Of a DNA stretch of 64,000 bases, positions 25,616-34,548 are shown piece after piece. Position 1 is the first letter of the stretch. Each line of letters opens with the position of its first letter. Location: assembly GCF_030268685.1 (NCBI RefSeq), contig NZ_BSRQ01000020.1, positions 62,001-126,000 on the forward strand. Direction: 5' to 3'. Both the position numbers and the translations under genes were made by a program. The notes beneath the pieces were generated by a model, which did no database searches, had not been told where the DNA came from, and saw only the letters and a list, made by a program, of their open reading frames with translations. The stretch comes from Microtetraspora sp. NBRC 13810. Lineage in GTDB: Bacteria > Actinomycetota > Actinomycetes > Streptosporangiales > Streptosporangiaceae.

Positions 25616-26086
25616 CTAGCCTTTTTCGAGGCGGACGACCTCTTCCAGGACTATGCGCATGCCGGTGATCCGATCCCGGCCGAGGTGCTGTGCCCACCGC
25701 CGCTCGATGTCCCCGAGGATGCGAGCGGCGGCAACCTGTGCCTCCATTCCCCGTTCGGTCAGTCGGATGATCTTGGCACGATGGTCGTCCGGATCGGTCG
25801 TCCGCTCGACGTAGCCGTGCCGCTCGAGCTCGGTGACCACCTCACCGAGCGCCTGCTTGGAGAGCCCTGAGCGTTCGGCGAGCCCGGTCAGCCGCGAGCC
25901 CTCGGCGTCGATGAACCGGAAAACGGCGCCGTGGCTGTAACGGATCCCCTCGAACCCCTCCTCGTCGAGCCGCCGGTGCAGCTCCGCGAGCGTGACGTCC
26001 TTGGCCTGCGTGAACAGGGCGGGAAGCGGGATCTCGCTCACACCTTGGTCGCCCTGCCTTCCGGCGCGCGTCGTCATCCTGGGCAC
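25616..26086 (-). CDS. MarR-family transcriptional regulator
   Basis: A 156-residue winged-helix protein with recognition region LTGLAERSGLSKQALGEVV and the wing DPDDHRAKIIRLTE, both standard for MarR proteins. It is divergent from an FAD-linked oxidoreductase, and two overlapping palindromes lie in the 126 bp between them. MarR proteins of this kind usually repress themselves and the neighbour until a phenolic or oxidant ligand binds. Some 200 bp on its downstream side contain no clear gene. Confidence 0.88.
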   Translation of the reverse strand: MPRMTTRAGRQGDQGVSEIPLPALFTQAKDVTLAELHRRLDEEGFEGIRYSHGAVFRFIDAEGSRLTGLAERSGLSKQALGEVVTELERHGYVERTTDPDDHRAKIIRLTERGMEAQVAAARILGDIERRWAQHLGRDRITGMRIVLEEVVRLEKG

Positions 26087-26122
26087 CCCCTTCCGTCGTG
26101 ATTCGTCAGGCGACTTGACAAT

Positions 26123-26160
26123 ACCGTACCGGCAGATAGTACGGTCACCTTACTATCTGC
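26123..26160. promoter_or_regulatory. Overlapping palindromic operators between MarR and oxidoreductase genes
   Basis: A perfect 10-bp inverted repeat GCAGATAGTA (26132-26141) and TACTATCTGC (26151-26160) overlaps a second one, ACCGTAC (26123-26129) and GTACGGT (26139-26145). A TTGACA at 26115-26120 could be a -35 box for the plus-strand gene, placing the operators over the promoter. This is a convincing MarR-type binding region. Confidence 0.7.
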
Positions 26161-26212
26161 GGCCGCTCCGGCTGGTCGCGTATCAATACCGGCAACCCCA
26201 TAGGGAATGATC

Positions 26213-27628
26213 ATGACCAGTTCGGACCCACAACGCTTCCAGCCCGCCGGCATCGACCCGGCCGAGGTCAAGGCCCTGGCTGAGCGGGTGAGAGGCCCGG
26301 TGCTCACACCCGAAGACGAGGGCTACGACACCGAGCGGGCCGGGTACCAGCTCGCTCGTCAGCATCGGCCCGACCTCGTGGTCGGCGCGACCGGAACCGC
26401 GGACGTGCGGGCCGTGGTGGAGTTCGCGAGAAGCCACGCGCTCCCGGTGGCCGTGCAGGGCACCGGACATGCGTCAGCCGGCATCGCCGGTGAGGGCGGA
26501 GTGCTGATCAACACCACTCGGATGACGGGTGTCCGGGTGAACCTCGAGGCGAAGACGGCCTGGGTGGCAGCCGGCACCCGCTGGGACGAAGTGATCCACG
26601 AGACCGCGCCTGCCGGGCTGGCGCCGCTGTCAGGCTCCTATCCGGGCCTCGCCGTGGTGTCCTACACCCTGGCCGGCGGACTCAGTCTGCTCTCCCGGCG
26701 CTACGGCTACGCCGCCGATCACGTGCGCAGCATCGACGTCGTCACAGCGGACGGCCGGCTGCGGCATGTCACCGAGGAGTCCTACCCGGACCTGTTCTGG
26801 GGACTACGTGGCGGCCGGGACAACTTCGGTGTGGTGACCGGCATCGAGATCGGCCTCGTGCCGATCACCACCCTTTACGGCGGATCACTGCAGTTCCCCG
26901 GCGAACTGGCCGCCGAGGTGTTCGACACCTACCTACGCTGGACGGCCACCGTGCCCGATGAGATGAGCTCATCGATCATGCAGATGTCCTACCCGGACAT
27001 CCCCGCGTTCCCGGAGGCATTACGCGGCCGACAGGCCGTCCATGTCCGCATCGCCTACGCCGCGGACGTGCTCGATGCCGCCGAGAGCCTGGTCGAGCCG
27101 TTGCGGGCACTCGGCCCGATGGGCGACACCCTCGGCGTACTGCCCTACCCGGAAGCCGGGTCCATCTACGCCGATCCGCCCTTTCCCGGATTCATCGAGG
27201 CCGGTACCACCCTGCTCGGCGAGCTCGACACCACGGCGGTACGCACCATCCTCGATCTGGCCCCACCCCACGCGCCGGTGCCGCACATCTTCGAACTGCG
27301 TCACCTCGGCGGCCGACTCGCCCTCCCGCCGGCCGTCGCCAACGCCGTGGGCCACCGGGACGCGCGATACCTGTTCAACGTGGTCTCCCGGCTGGAACGG
27401 GCCGACATCACCGAAATCCGGCCGGCACACAAACGCATGCTCGAAGCGCTCGCCCCGTGGAGCACCGGCGGCCGTCTCCTGAACTTCATGAACGGCGAGG
27501 ACGCCGCCAAGGAGGTGCGCTCGGCTTACGAGCCCGAGGACTACCGGCGCCTCACCGAAATCAAGGCTGTCTACGATCCTGACAACACTTTCCGGCTCAA
27601 TCACAACATCCCACCCGCCAAGCCGTAG
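26213..27628 (+). CDS. FAD-linked oxidoreductase (berberine-bridge-enzyme-like)
   Basis: A flavoprotein of 471 residues with an FAD-binding PCMH domain followed by a substrate domain and the BBE C-terminus. The flavin-attachment histidine is likely in VAVQGTGHASAG near residue 86. The second covalent-cysteine site of bicovalent members reads GSYPGLAVVSYTLAGG and has no cysteine, so at most a single covalent flavin link is expected. The ATG at 26213 is preferred over 26207 because the AGGGA ribosome binding site lies seven bases upstream. Regulated by the divergent MarR (inference); substrate unknown. Confidence 0.87.
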   Translation: MTSSDPQRFQPAGIDPAEVKALAERVRGPVLTPEDEGYDTERAGYQLARQHRPDLVVGATGTADVRAVVEFARSHALPVAVQGTGHASAGIAGEGGVLINTTRMTGVRVNLEAKTAWVAAGTRWDEVIHETAPAGLAPLSGSYPGLAVVSYTLAGGLSLLSRRYGYAADHVRSIDVVTADGRLRHVTEESYPDLFWGLRGGRDNFGVVTGIEIGLVPITTLYGGSLQFPGELAAEVFDTYLRWTATVPDEMSSSIMQMSYPDIPAFPEALRGRQAVHVRIAYAADVLDAAESLVEPLRALGPMGDTLGVLPYPEAGSIYADPPFPGFIEAGTTLLGELDTTAVRTILDLAPPHAPVPHIFELRHLGGRLALPPAVANAVGHRDARYLFNVVSRLERADITEIRPAHKRMLEALAPWSTGGRLLNFMNGEDAAKEVRSAYEPEDYRRLTEIKAVYDPDNTFRLNHNIPPAKP

Positions 27629-27900
27629 ACCCCACATCGGCCTGCACTCGCCTGCCCTGGTTCCGGGGTCGAGGAACGACGGGACAACCCTGAACTGTTC
27701 GAGCAGGACCGAATTCAATTCCTGTGCGGCCGGGGCATTTACCATTCCTGCCTCCGGCCCCGGAGCTCTCCTCCAAGTGGTGCGGGAGTTGGCCAGCGGG
27801 GGTTGCCCCAGACTGACGGCGGGGGCTTTGAGCCTTCGGGCAGACCGACGCCTCGTCAACACCTGGTGAGCCGGCACACGGCACTCCACAGACGACGGCC

Positions 27901-28916
27901 CTACAGCGGCCACGCGGGAGGTATGTACGGCAAGGGCGTGGAGCGGGCGGCGGTGTCGGCCGGTGACGGAGCCGGGCAGAAGCGGCCCCGGCCGGGCAGT
28001 GTCCCGGTGGCGAGGAAGGCGACCAGCGCCGCGTCGGCGCAGCTGCCGAGCCCGATGACGCCGTGGCCGCCCTGGTCGACCGTGATCATGACGGCCCGCC
28101 GTCCGAGCGTCTCGCGCAGGCCGCGTGCGCCTGCCAGGGGCGTGGAGGGGTCGCGGGTGTTCTGCACAATCAGGACATTGCGCGGCCCGTGACCGGTGAC
28201 CGTCACCGGCGGGTCGACGGGCCGGGTCGGCCAGGCCGCGCATGGCCACAGGTTCGAGGGCATGCCCGCCGTCACCGGCCACGCCTTTCGGTCGGCCGTC
28301 ACCTGCCGGGCGTGCAACGCCAGGCTGCGTGGCCAGGCGGCGTCGTCGCAGATCACCGCGTAGAGGGCGGCGAGGTGGTTGTCCGCCGGTATCTGCGCTG
28401 TCGTCCATGCCCCCGCCGGCAGAGCCCAGCCGGTTGAGACGCGTCAGGATGGCGGCGTCCATGGGGGATCCCGAGACGGCGGCCGTGAGCTGCTGCCAGA
28501 ACTCGGCGATGGCGGGGAAGTGGCCGTCGTAGTAGAGCCCCACTCGGGTGATCTCGCGCAGTGCGTTGCCGTCGAGCACGAGGCCTCCCTCGACCGGCAG
28601 GGGCTCCCGGTCCAGGGCCGCGATCAGCCGATCGAACGTGCGCCTGACCTCCTCCGGCGTCGTGGGCGCGGTAGTCCAGCGGCACCCGCAGAGTCGCGCA
28701 CTGCTGGCGAGGATCGCGCGGGACGCCGGATTCCACCGGCGGGCACTCGCCCCAGACCGGGGCCGCTCTCTCGGCCGGCCAGGCGGCTTCGGCCACCGCC
28801 TCCGGCGTGCCGATCCGGGCCTCGGCCGACGTGGTCGCGCCTGCCGTCGTGGTGGTCACCATCGCCGTGGCGATGAACATGGACAGCGTTGATTGCAGAC
28901 TTAATCGCACTGACAC
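27901..28916 (-). pseudogene. Secreted alpha/beta hydrolase (tripeptidyl-aminopeptidase-like) pseudogene
   Basis: The gene starts with a signal peptide from a GTG near 28916 and the family hallmark QQCATLRVPLDYR. It then jumps, in a different frame, to PTTPEEVRRTFDRLIAALD, skipping the roughly 180 residues with the nucleophile GxSYG. Near 28400 a further single-base shift separates LTRLNRLGSA from GAWTTAQIPADNHLAALY. The C-terminal TAP-like part with NTRDPSTPLAGARGL and GGHGVIG is intact down to 27901. At least one large deletion and two frame changes make it non-functional. Confidence 0.8.
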
Positions 28917-29174
28917 TCCTTCTTGAAAGGAACAGATGCTTTCTTGATGACAGGCAAATCGGCACTGCCGGGTACGCGAGCCCGTTGCTCAGAATGGTTC
29001 GTGGGGCACTTCGGTCGAAGATGTGGCGCGACCGGCCGTCGGGCCGGGCCCATTCGCGTAAGCCATGCCGGCGATGACAGATGCTCTTTCCGAGCACGCA
29101 CACGTACAAGATCGCTACTGGCGGGGATGCTTCCCCGGCCGTCCGATCGGTGTTCAGCTGCTTCGGATGATGTT
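28917..29174. other. Non-coding stretch between hydrolase relic and XRE gene
   Basis: About 260 bp with lower GC than the surroundings and no supported gene on either strand. It would contain the former promoter of the hydrolase relic and the 3' end of the XRE operon transcript. Confidence 0.3.
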
Positions 29175-29369
29175 CTACTGCTCGTCGAGAAAGACTTCTT
29201 CGATCGTCAGGTCGAACACCTTGGCGAGGCGGAAGGCGACGGGAAGGCTCGGGTCGAACTTGCCTTTTTCGATCGCGTTGATCGTCTGCCTCGACACGCT
29301 GATCCGCTGAGCCAGATCAGCCTGTGTCCAATCGCGTTCGGCCCGGAGCTCCGTAATACGGTTCTTCAT
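29175..29369 (-). CDS. Small XRE-family DNA-binding protein
   Basis: A 64-residue helix-turn-helix protein that is little more than the domain itself: WTQADLAQRISVSRQTINAI followed by EKGKFDPSLPVAFRLA. It belongs to the YgzD-like minimal Cro/CI regulators. The ATG overlaps the stop of the upstream membrane-protein gene (ATGA), so the pair is translationally coupled. It probably autoregulates the operon through the inverted repeat at 29816-29857. Confidence 0.88.
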   Translation of the reverse strand: MKNRITELRAERDWTQADLAQRISVSRQTINAIEKGKFDPSLPVAFRLAKVFDLTIEEVFLDEQ

Positions 29370-29785
29370 CGGTATCTGATCATGCCAGCCGCAAAGGCGA
29401 TCAGGAAGACGACTCCCAGGAGCGCGGGCAGGACTGCGGTGTTGACGTCGAAAGTGATGAGGCCGGCGGCATCCGCGACGACATAGGCGAATCCGCCGAC
29501 CCACCCTGCTCCGAAGGAGATGGCCAGCGCCTCCTGCATGACCTTGCGCTGCAACTCATCGATTCTCTGAAGAAAGCGAGTGAAGGCGACGATCCATCCG
29601 ATGCCGACGGCCAGGTTGACGGCGACCGCGGCCCAGCTTGCCACCGGTTGCTGAGAGCCCCACAAGAGTTCGGGACCGAACTTGGCTGAGGCGAGGGTCG
29701 CCGTCCAGGCGAGTGTCCAGAGTGCGAGCCGGACGGTTGCCTTGGTCGACTCCCGGTAGTCCCCGGTCGGGATGTGTGCTTGCAC
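29366..29785 (-). CDS. Small integral membrane protein paired with an XRE regulator
   Basis: A 139-residue protein with about four hydrophobic segments (for example WAAVAVNLAVGIGWIVAF and TAVLPALLGVVFLIAFAAG) and a short charged loop. The GTG start at 29785 follows AGGAGGG. Membrane protein plus minimal XRE gene is a recurrent bacterial pair in which the regulator controls the membrane partner. The biochemical role is unknown. Confidence 0.78.
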   Translation of the reverse strand: MQAHIPTGDYRESTKATVRLALWTLAWTATLASAKFGPELLWGSQQPVASWAAVAVNLAVGIGWIVAFTRFLQRIDELQRKVMQEALAISFGAGWVGGFAYVVADAAGLITFDVNTAVLPALLGVVFLIAFAAGMIRYR

Positions 29786-29815
29786 GGGGGGCCCTCCTGT
29801 GGCGAGAAGTCAAGG

Positions 29816-29857
29816 ACACTTGACACGGTAGGAGGAGGCCGCCGTGATGTCAAGTGT
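29816..29857 (-). promoter_or_regulatory. Promoter with flanking 10-bp inverted repeat for the membrane-protein/XRE operon
   Basis: ACACTTGACA (29816-29825) and TGTCAAGTGT (29848-29857) are perfect inverted repeats, 22 bp apart. Read on the minus strand, TTGACA in the distal arm is followed after 17 bp by TACCGT, a reasonable sigma-70-type promoter, and the second arm lies just downstream. A dimeric repressor on both arms would block the promoter. Confidence 0.65.
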
Positions 29858-30109
29858 GCTTTACATCGGCCGGTTCGACCCCTGGTCGGGGCGCCATGGG
29901 ACGGTCATCAGTTCCGCCCGACAATGTGCGGCCCGGGCGACGCTGCTTCCGGTCATCGCTGTCAACCAGAAGCCGACGTGATCGATCTGCGGCAACCCCG
30001 CAGCCGGGCAGCATGACGGCCGCCTACGGCATGCTCCAAGTCATCGTCGCGCTCACCCAGAACGGGCCGTAAACACCAGGGGATGGCCCGCGCCGGCGCG
30101 GGTCACCGC

Positions 30110-30343
30110 TCAGAGCGGCCCATCTGACGGTTGCCCCTCAGCGGCCGGCCCCGGCCTGACGTCGAGCTGTTTGCTCATGTCGAGCTCGAACTTGCCGTAC
30201 AGGTTCAGATGGGAGAACAGAGCCGACAGGGCACGCCGGTCGGCGTCGGTGAGCTTCTTGCGCCACTTCGGCTCGGCGAGGACGGGGCAGGTGGCCAGGT
30301 GCTGCCCGTACGGCACGGTGAGCACTTGTAGCCCTTTCCCCAC
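30110..30343 (-). pseudogene. Possible C-terminal remnant of a Tn3-family transposase
   Basis: The frame encodes LTDADRRALSALFSHLNLYG followed by KFELDMSKQLDV, which resembles the end of some Tn3-family transposases (LxPLFWxHVNPYGRFELDM type). Nothing upstream on this strand continues the transposase, and no terminal inverted repeats were recognised. It would be a relic of an old insertion. Similarity is judged by eye only, so the call is tentative. Confidence 0.4.
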
Positions 30344-30452
30344 ACCTCGGTGACGTCGTCGAGGCGGAGGAAGGCCAGTTCGCTGCGGTGCCCGACAACG
30401 CCGGCGATCATCGCGAGGTCAACTACGACACCGACGAGCGCGAGCCGCCTCG

Positions 30453-31097
30453 TCAGATGCCCAGCGCGGCGAGGTGGCGGGAGGGACGATGACGTCGCCA
30501 GGCGACGGCCAGGAAGGCGATCAGTCCGAGGACGGGCAGGGTGCAAAGGGCCCAGCTCAGTGCCAGCGGTGGGCCGGGCTGGTCGAGGACCGTGACGTTG
30601 TCCAGAGTGCCTGTTCCCTGTCCCTGGGGTCCGTTGATGGCGAAGGTGAAGCTCCACTTTCCGGCCGTGGACAGCGATTGGATGTCCAAGCCCCAGACGT
30701 CGCGTTTGCGTGGATGGCGAGACAGCGGACCCGCCTCGCGCCTGCCTCCTTTCATGCCGGGGCCGGTCATGCTGAGGGTGCCGGATTTGCCGGTCAGTCC
30801 CCCGTCAGGGGCGAAGGTGAAGTCCAGCGACTGCATGGCGCGCAGCGGCCACGTGGAGAAGCCCACGGTCAGGTGGTACGGGCCGGCCTGCACCTGCTCG
30901 GTGTGCACGACCTCGACCGGCGCGTACGCCTGCTCTGGCTCCGCCGGCGCGTAAGCCTTGGCGGACGGGGCCGAGACCGGGATCACAACTGCCATGATGC
31001 ACACGGCGAGAAGCAGGCTGCGGGCGCGGTGCTTCGGCGCGTGGCGCGTGGCGCGGGCCGGTCGCGGCCGTGGCAGCAGGTACGTTCGGACGTGCAT
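30453..31097 (-). CDS. Secreted, membrane-anchored protein with YtkA/CopC-like beta domain (hypothetical)
   Basis: A 214-residue protein with an arginine-rich N-terminus and a signal segment (RSLLLAVCIMAVVIPVSAPS), an extracytoplasmic beta-rich domain, and one C-terminal membrane helix (SWALCTLPVLGLIAFLAVAW) followed by a basic tail. The domain pattern HLTVGFSTWPLRAMQSLDF recalls YtkA/FixH-type domains, some of which handle metals. The start is 4 bp after the stop of the preceding membrane-protein gene, so it is the last gene of a four-gene operon. Function unknown. Confidence 0.72.
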   Translation of the reverse strand: MHVRTYLLPRPRPARATRHAPKHRARSLLLAVCIMAVVIPVSAPSAKAYAPAEPEQAYAPVEVVHTEQVQAGPYHLTVGFSTWPLRAMQSLDFTFAPDGGLTGKSGTLSMTGPGMKGGRREAGPLSRHPRKRDVWGLDIQSLSTAGKWSFTFAINGPQGQGTGTLDNVTVLDQPGPPLALSWALCTLPVLGLIAFLAVAWRRHRPSRHLAALGI

Positions 31098-31101
31098 CCG
31101 G

Positions 31102-32271
31102 TCAGCGACCTTCCTGGTCGGCGGCGGGGGTGTTGAGGCGCAGCAGGACGGCGAAGCGGGCGGCGAGGTAGCCGGCCAGGGCACCGAACGCCAGCCCAAC
31201 GAGCACGTCGATCAGCACCGTGGTCGCCGATGTGGTGGCCTGGCCCATCGGCCCTCTCCCCGCCCCTGCGCGCAGCATCGACGTCTGCACGAGCATGGAC
31301 AGGCTCACCACCACGCCGCCGGCGGCACCGACGAGCTGCGGCAGCCAGCGGGCCGACCAGCCCCGCCCACGCCCCAGCCAGAGCAGCCCCTCGATCACCA
31401 GGGCCGCGGCGAGCATGAACATCGGTATGCCGGCCGGAAGCTGAGGCGCCATGTCCATGAGGTTGTCCCGCAGAGGCAGCCCGACGTAGTCGGCGTATGC
31501 CCTCGAGGCCCACGGCGAGAACCACCAGAGAAACAGCTGCATGGCGCCGAGGACGACCGCGATGGACAGGGCCACCTGTCGGTGCCGCAGGGTGATCGCT
31601 CCCATGAGCACGAAGCAGACGGCGAAGAAGACGGTGCCCGCGAGCTTGGGGTCGAGAGGAAGAGGCACTCTCTGGAAGGCGTACGTGGTGATCGGGGTGA
31701 ACGTCATCAGCACGGGGATGCTGACGATGAGCCCGATCCGCCCCCGGCGCTGCGCGCGGGCGGCGGCGAAGACGATGACGCTGCCGACCATGGTCAGGCT
31801 GATGGAGATGAACAGGGCGACGTGCGGCGGGGAGTCCAGTACGGCGTCGAAGCCGTACAGGGAGTGCCACCACAGGTCGAGTAGGCCGTAGAGCAGGAAT
31901 AACGCGCCGCCGGTCCCGGCGACGAGGTATCCCAGGGGCGCGGTGAACGTGCCGCCGAGAACCCGGACCGGACTGCCGCCGGCGGCGGGGTCGGCGGGGC
32001 GCCCGGCCCGTTGGGCGAAGGTGGCGCGCAGCACCATCACCAGGCTGGCGATGCCGGCGATGGCGCTGCCGGAGTACAGGATCAGGTGGGGCAGGGTGAA
32101 GAAGGTGTCCGGGCCGACCTCGATGTGCCACTGCACATCCCAGCTGAGGCCCACCGTGGACATCAGCGTTCCGGCCAGCACGGTGTACGCGCCGACCACG
32201 CCGGTCGCCGGCCGGTCGGACGGAGAGGGCCCGCCTCGGCCGGTCGGCGCGGATACGGGAACAGGATTCAT
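31102..32271 (-). CDS. Polytopic membrane protein with conserved-looking histidine pairs (hypothetical)
   Basis: A 389-residue protein with roughly nine or ten hydrophobic helices. Near the N-terminus it has GLSWDVQWHIEVG, then TFFTLPHLILYSG, and later DLWWHSLYGFD and DSPPHVALF: four histidine-containing motifs at membrane edges, as in metal- or heme-binding oxidase-like proteins. No known transporter signature is seen. It is the third gene of the operon whose neighbours are exported YtkA/FixH-like proteins. A metal-related or oxidase-related role is a guess from that layout. Confidence 0.7.
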   Translation of the reverse strand: MNPVPVSAPTGRGGPSPSDRPATGVVGAYTVLAGTLMSTVGLSWDVQWHIEVGPDTFFTLPHLILYSGSAIAGIASLVMVLRATFAQRAGRPADPAAGGSPVRVLGGTFTAPLGYLVAGTGGALFLLYGLLDLWWHSLYGFDAVLDSPPHVALFISISLTMVGSVIVFAAARAQRRGRIGLIVSIPVLMTFTPITTYAFQRVPLPLDPKLAGTVFFAVCFVLMGAITLRHRQVALSIAVVLGAMQLFLWWFSPWASRAYADYVGLPLRDNLMDMAPQLPAGIPMFMLAAALVIEGLLWLGRGRGWSARWLPQLVGAAGGVVVSLSMLVQTSMLRAGAGRGPMGQATTSATTVLIDVLVGLAFGALAGYLAARFAVLLRLNTPAADQEGR

Positions 32272-32304
32272 CGGACATGCCTTTCTCGGAATGGGTGTGC
32301 GCGA

Positions 32305-32763
32305 CTAAGGGGAAACCGTGAGCGGGAAGACGAGCCGGTCGCGACGGCCGTCGCCGTCCACGGCGACGAGGAACTCCCACCGGCCGGGCATCATCAGCGG
32401 AAGGCCGGCCACGTGGTAGCTGTTGTCGGAGACGCGTATGGCTGGGAGGTCGGGTACCGCGTGGCCTGCGGTGGGCAGCACTGCGGAGACCGTGACGACC
32501 GGTGATGACCGGACGGCCGCGTTACGCGCCACGACCCGGACATCGACCGCGGTGACTCCGGTGACGGGCGCGGAAACCGTCAGGGTCACCACATCGTGGG
32601 CGGTGCCGCCTGTGAGGGTCACCGCGCCCCGCGGGACGGAGTCGGACGCGGGCCGCGTCCCACCTGACCACGGCGCCCACAGGGCATGAACCGACAGTGC
32701 GGTGAGCAGGATCGCCGCCACGAGCACCGCGGCTACCAGGAACCGCCGACCGGATGGGCTCAC
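32305..32763 (-). CDS. FixH/YtkA-like membrane-anchored protein (hypothetical)
   Basis: A 152-residue protein with an N-terminal membrane anchor (FLVAAVLVAAILLTALSVHA) and a single extracytoplasmic beta-sandwich-like domain ending in GRWEFLVAVDGDGRRD, the style of FixH/YtkA domains. The GTG start at 32763 overlaps the stop of the preceding large gene (GTGA). About 33 bp separate it from the polytopic membrane gene. Such domains occur in copper and cytochrome-oxidase assembly proteins, but no cysteine or methionine metal motif is clear here. Confidence 0.7.
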   Translation of the reverse strand: MSPSGRRFLVAAVLVAAILLTALSVHALWAPWSGGTRPASDSVPRGAVTLTGGTAHDVVTLTVSAPVTGVTAVDVRVVARNAAVRSSPVVTVSAVLPTAGHAVPDLPAIRVSDNSYHVAGLPLMMPGRWEFLVAVDGDGRRDRLVFPLTVSP

Positions 32764-34436
32764 GGAGTCTTCTCCGTGCCGGTGACGTGGAGCAGGTAGG
32801 GGACGGTCAGGAGCGTGTTGTCGCGCTCGGCCTGGATCCACACCCGGTAATAGCCGGCGGCCGGGAAGGTGTAGACGAAGGCGACGTCGGGGCCGTAGGC
32901 GGCGACGGTCTCATCGGCGATGCCATCGCCATTGACGGAGGTCAGCCCGCTCATCGAATGCAGCTCCGAGGAGGAGGCCGACGATGTCGGCGACGAGTGC
33001 GGCCCTCTGTGCGGCCCCCTGTGCGGCGTCTCCTGCGTGCCGCTCTCCTCGTGAGCGCTGTCCGGCATCGCGCCCATGGAGTGGGAATGGGCCCACAGCT
33101 GGGCCTTCTGCGTCTGCGCCCCCACCGCTGCCGTGGGCGAGAGCGGACCGACGACGATCAGGTGGCCGACCATGCCGAGCCAGGGCTGCAGGGTCGCCGT
33201 GTCCCCCACGCGGGCGGTCAGGACAGTGGCCTTGCCCGCCACCAGCGACGACGCGGACAGTCGCACCTCGACCCCGGCCACGGTCCGCGAACCGGTCCCT
33301 GCCTGCGCCGGAGCGTCGCCGGCCGTGGTCCGCGCGCCGGAGCTGGACACCGCGTCGAGGCCGGTGGCGGAGCGCAGTTGTTGGACGCCGCCGCCCCGGC
33401 GGGCGAACTCGGCGGAGACCGCGTAATGGCCTGCCTCGGGCAGCGACAACGGGACCTCGAATGCGCCGGGTCCGGTCCGTACGGGGTGCAAGTGCCACAA
33501 TTGTCCCGAAGGGCCGATGGCCAGCAGGTGCATCAGTGCGCCGTCGTGGACGACAACGTCGTCCAGGGGCAGGCCGGTGGCAGCGTCCGACAGTTTCAGC
33601 TGCAGCTCGGCGATCTCACCCGCCCGGTCCGTGGAGGACGACAGCAGCAGTGTGGCGGGCGGGCGCGAGTAGTCGCCGGTCTGCTGCCCGACGGAGGCGT
33701 AGGGATCATTGACGCCGTCGATCGTGGCGTCCACCTGGCCGCCCTGAGACGGCGGCAGCGGCAGCTGGGACGACAGCAGCGCCCCGGTGACCGCCACGGT
33801 CAGACAGGCCACGAGCCCGCCGCCCGGCACCAGTGTCCACCAGCCGCGCCGCGCCCGTACGGCGACCACGACGGTGACGAGGATGAGCGCCCCAGCGCCG
33901 GAGAAGCCCAGGTAGGCCGCGCTCTCCGCGGGCGAGGTGGTCTGCTTCGGCACGATGAACGGAATCGTCGCGGTCCGCTGCCCGTCGCTGAGCGACAACT
34001 CCCACGGGCCGGCCTGGGTGACGTCCAGCACCGCGGAGTAGGTTCCCGGCCGGCTCCCCAGTGTGACCACGGCGGTGTCGACGACCGTGCCGGTCGCCGA
34101 GGCCACGGACGCGGAGGAGGAGACCCCGGTGGGTACTGCCGCCAGGTTGAGGGCACCGGCGGGCGTGCCCGCGTGGGTGAACACATCCACGTGCAGCGGT
34201 CCGGGCACCCCGGTGACCCGTCGCAGGATGACGGTCAGCTCCCGGTCGCCGAGCGTCTGGGCGACGTGCAGGTCGCCGCCGCCGTTGGAGTCCGCCCCGG
34301 CCTGTGGGCTCATGGCGAGTATCAGGGCCACGGCGGTCAGCACGACGGCGAGCGCGGCGCCGAGGCGGTGCCGGGGATCAGGAGCCGTGCGCGGAAACGT
34401 GTCGCACTCCCTCGTAGGAGCGGCGGAATCGTTCAT
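32760..34436 (-). CDS. Large secreted/membrane protein with histidine-rich segment (hypothetical)
   Basis: A 558-residue exported protein and the first gene of a four-gene operon. A signal sequence ends near residue 48, a beta-rich domain follows (to about 165), then two membrane helices near 175-225, and a large extracytoplasmic part with LMHLLAIGPSGQLWHLHP and a second domain. Between about residues 455 and 510 is a stretch rich in His, Ser and Pro (AHSHSMGAMPDSAHEE, then PHRGPHRGPH), a likely metal-binding linker. The last domain ends with YRVWIQAERDN, a FixH-like signature. Copper handling is a reasonable but unproven idea. Confidence 0.7.
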   Translation of the reverse strand: MNDSAAPTRECDTFPRTAPDPRHRLGAALAVVLTAVALILAMSPQAGADSNGGGDLHVAQTLGDRELTVILRRVTGVPGPLHVDVFTHAGTPAGALNLAAVPTGVSSSASVASATGTVVDTAVVTLGSRPGTYSAVLDVTQAGPWELSLSDGQRTATIPFIVPKQTTSPAESAAYLGFSGAGALILVTVVVAVRARRGWWTLVPGGGLVACLTVAVTGALLSSQLPLPPSQGGQVDATIDGVNDPYASVGQQTGDYSRPPATLLLSSSTDRAGEIAELQLKLSDAATGLPLDDVVVHDGALMHLLAIGPSGQLWHLHPVRTGPGAFEVPLSLPEAGHYAVSAEFARRGGGVQQLRSATGLDAVSSSGARTTAGDAPAQAGTGSRTVAGVEVRLSASSLVAGKATVLTARVGDTATLQPWLGMVGHLIVVGPLSPTAAVGAQTQKAQLWAHSHSMGAMPDSAHEESGTQETPHRGPHRGPHSSPTSSASSSELHSMSGLTSVNGDGIADETVAAYGPDVAFVYTFPAAGYYRVWIQAERDNTLLTVPYLLHVTGTEKTP

Positions 34437-34548
34437 CGTGCGGGCAGCCTAGGCAGGCCGCCCGCCGCTGTCGTCACGGCGCCAGGGGACAAGGGTCCCC
34501 CGGACGGGGGACTCCGCCCCCACCGCCGACCGGGCATCATGGGAGGTC

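Noticed and set aside
27730-27763. Inverted repeat CCGGGGC/GCCCCGG after the FAD oxidoreductase gene
   Set aside because: Only 7-bp arms, 100 bp past the stop, in GC-rich sequence; too weak to call a terminator.
29854-30072. Plus-strand frame after the XRE operon promoter
   Set aside because: No ribosome binding site, no domain and Arg/Ser-rich composition; treated as non-coding.
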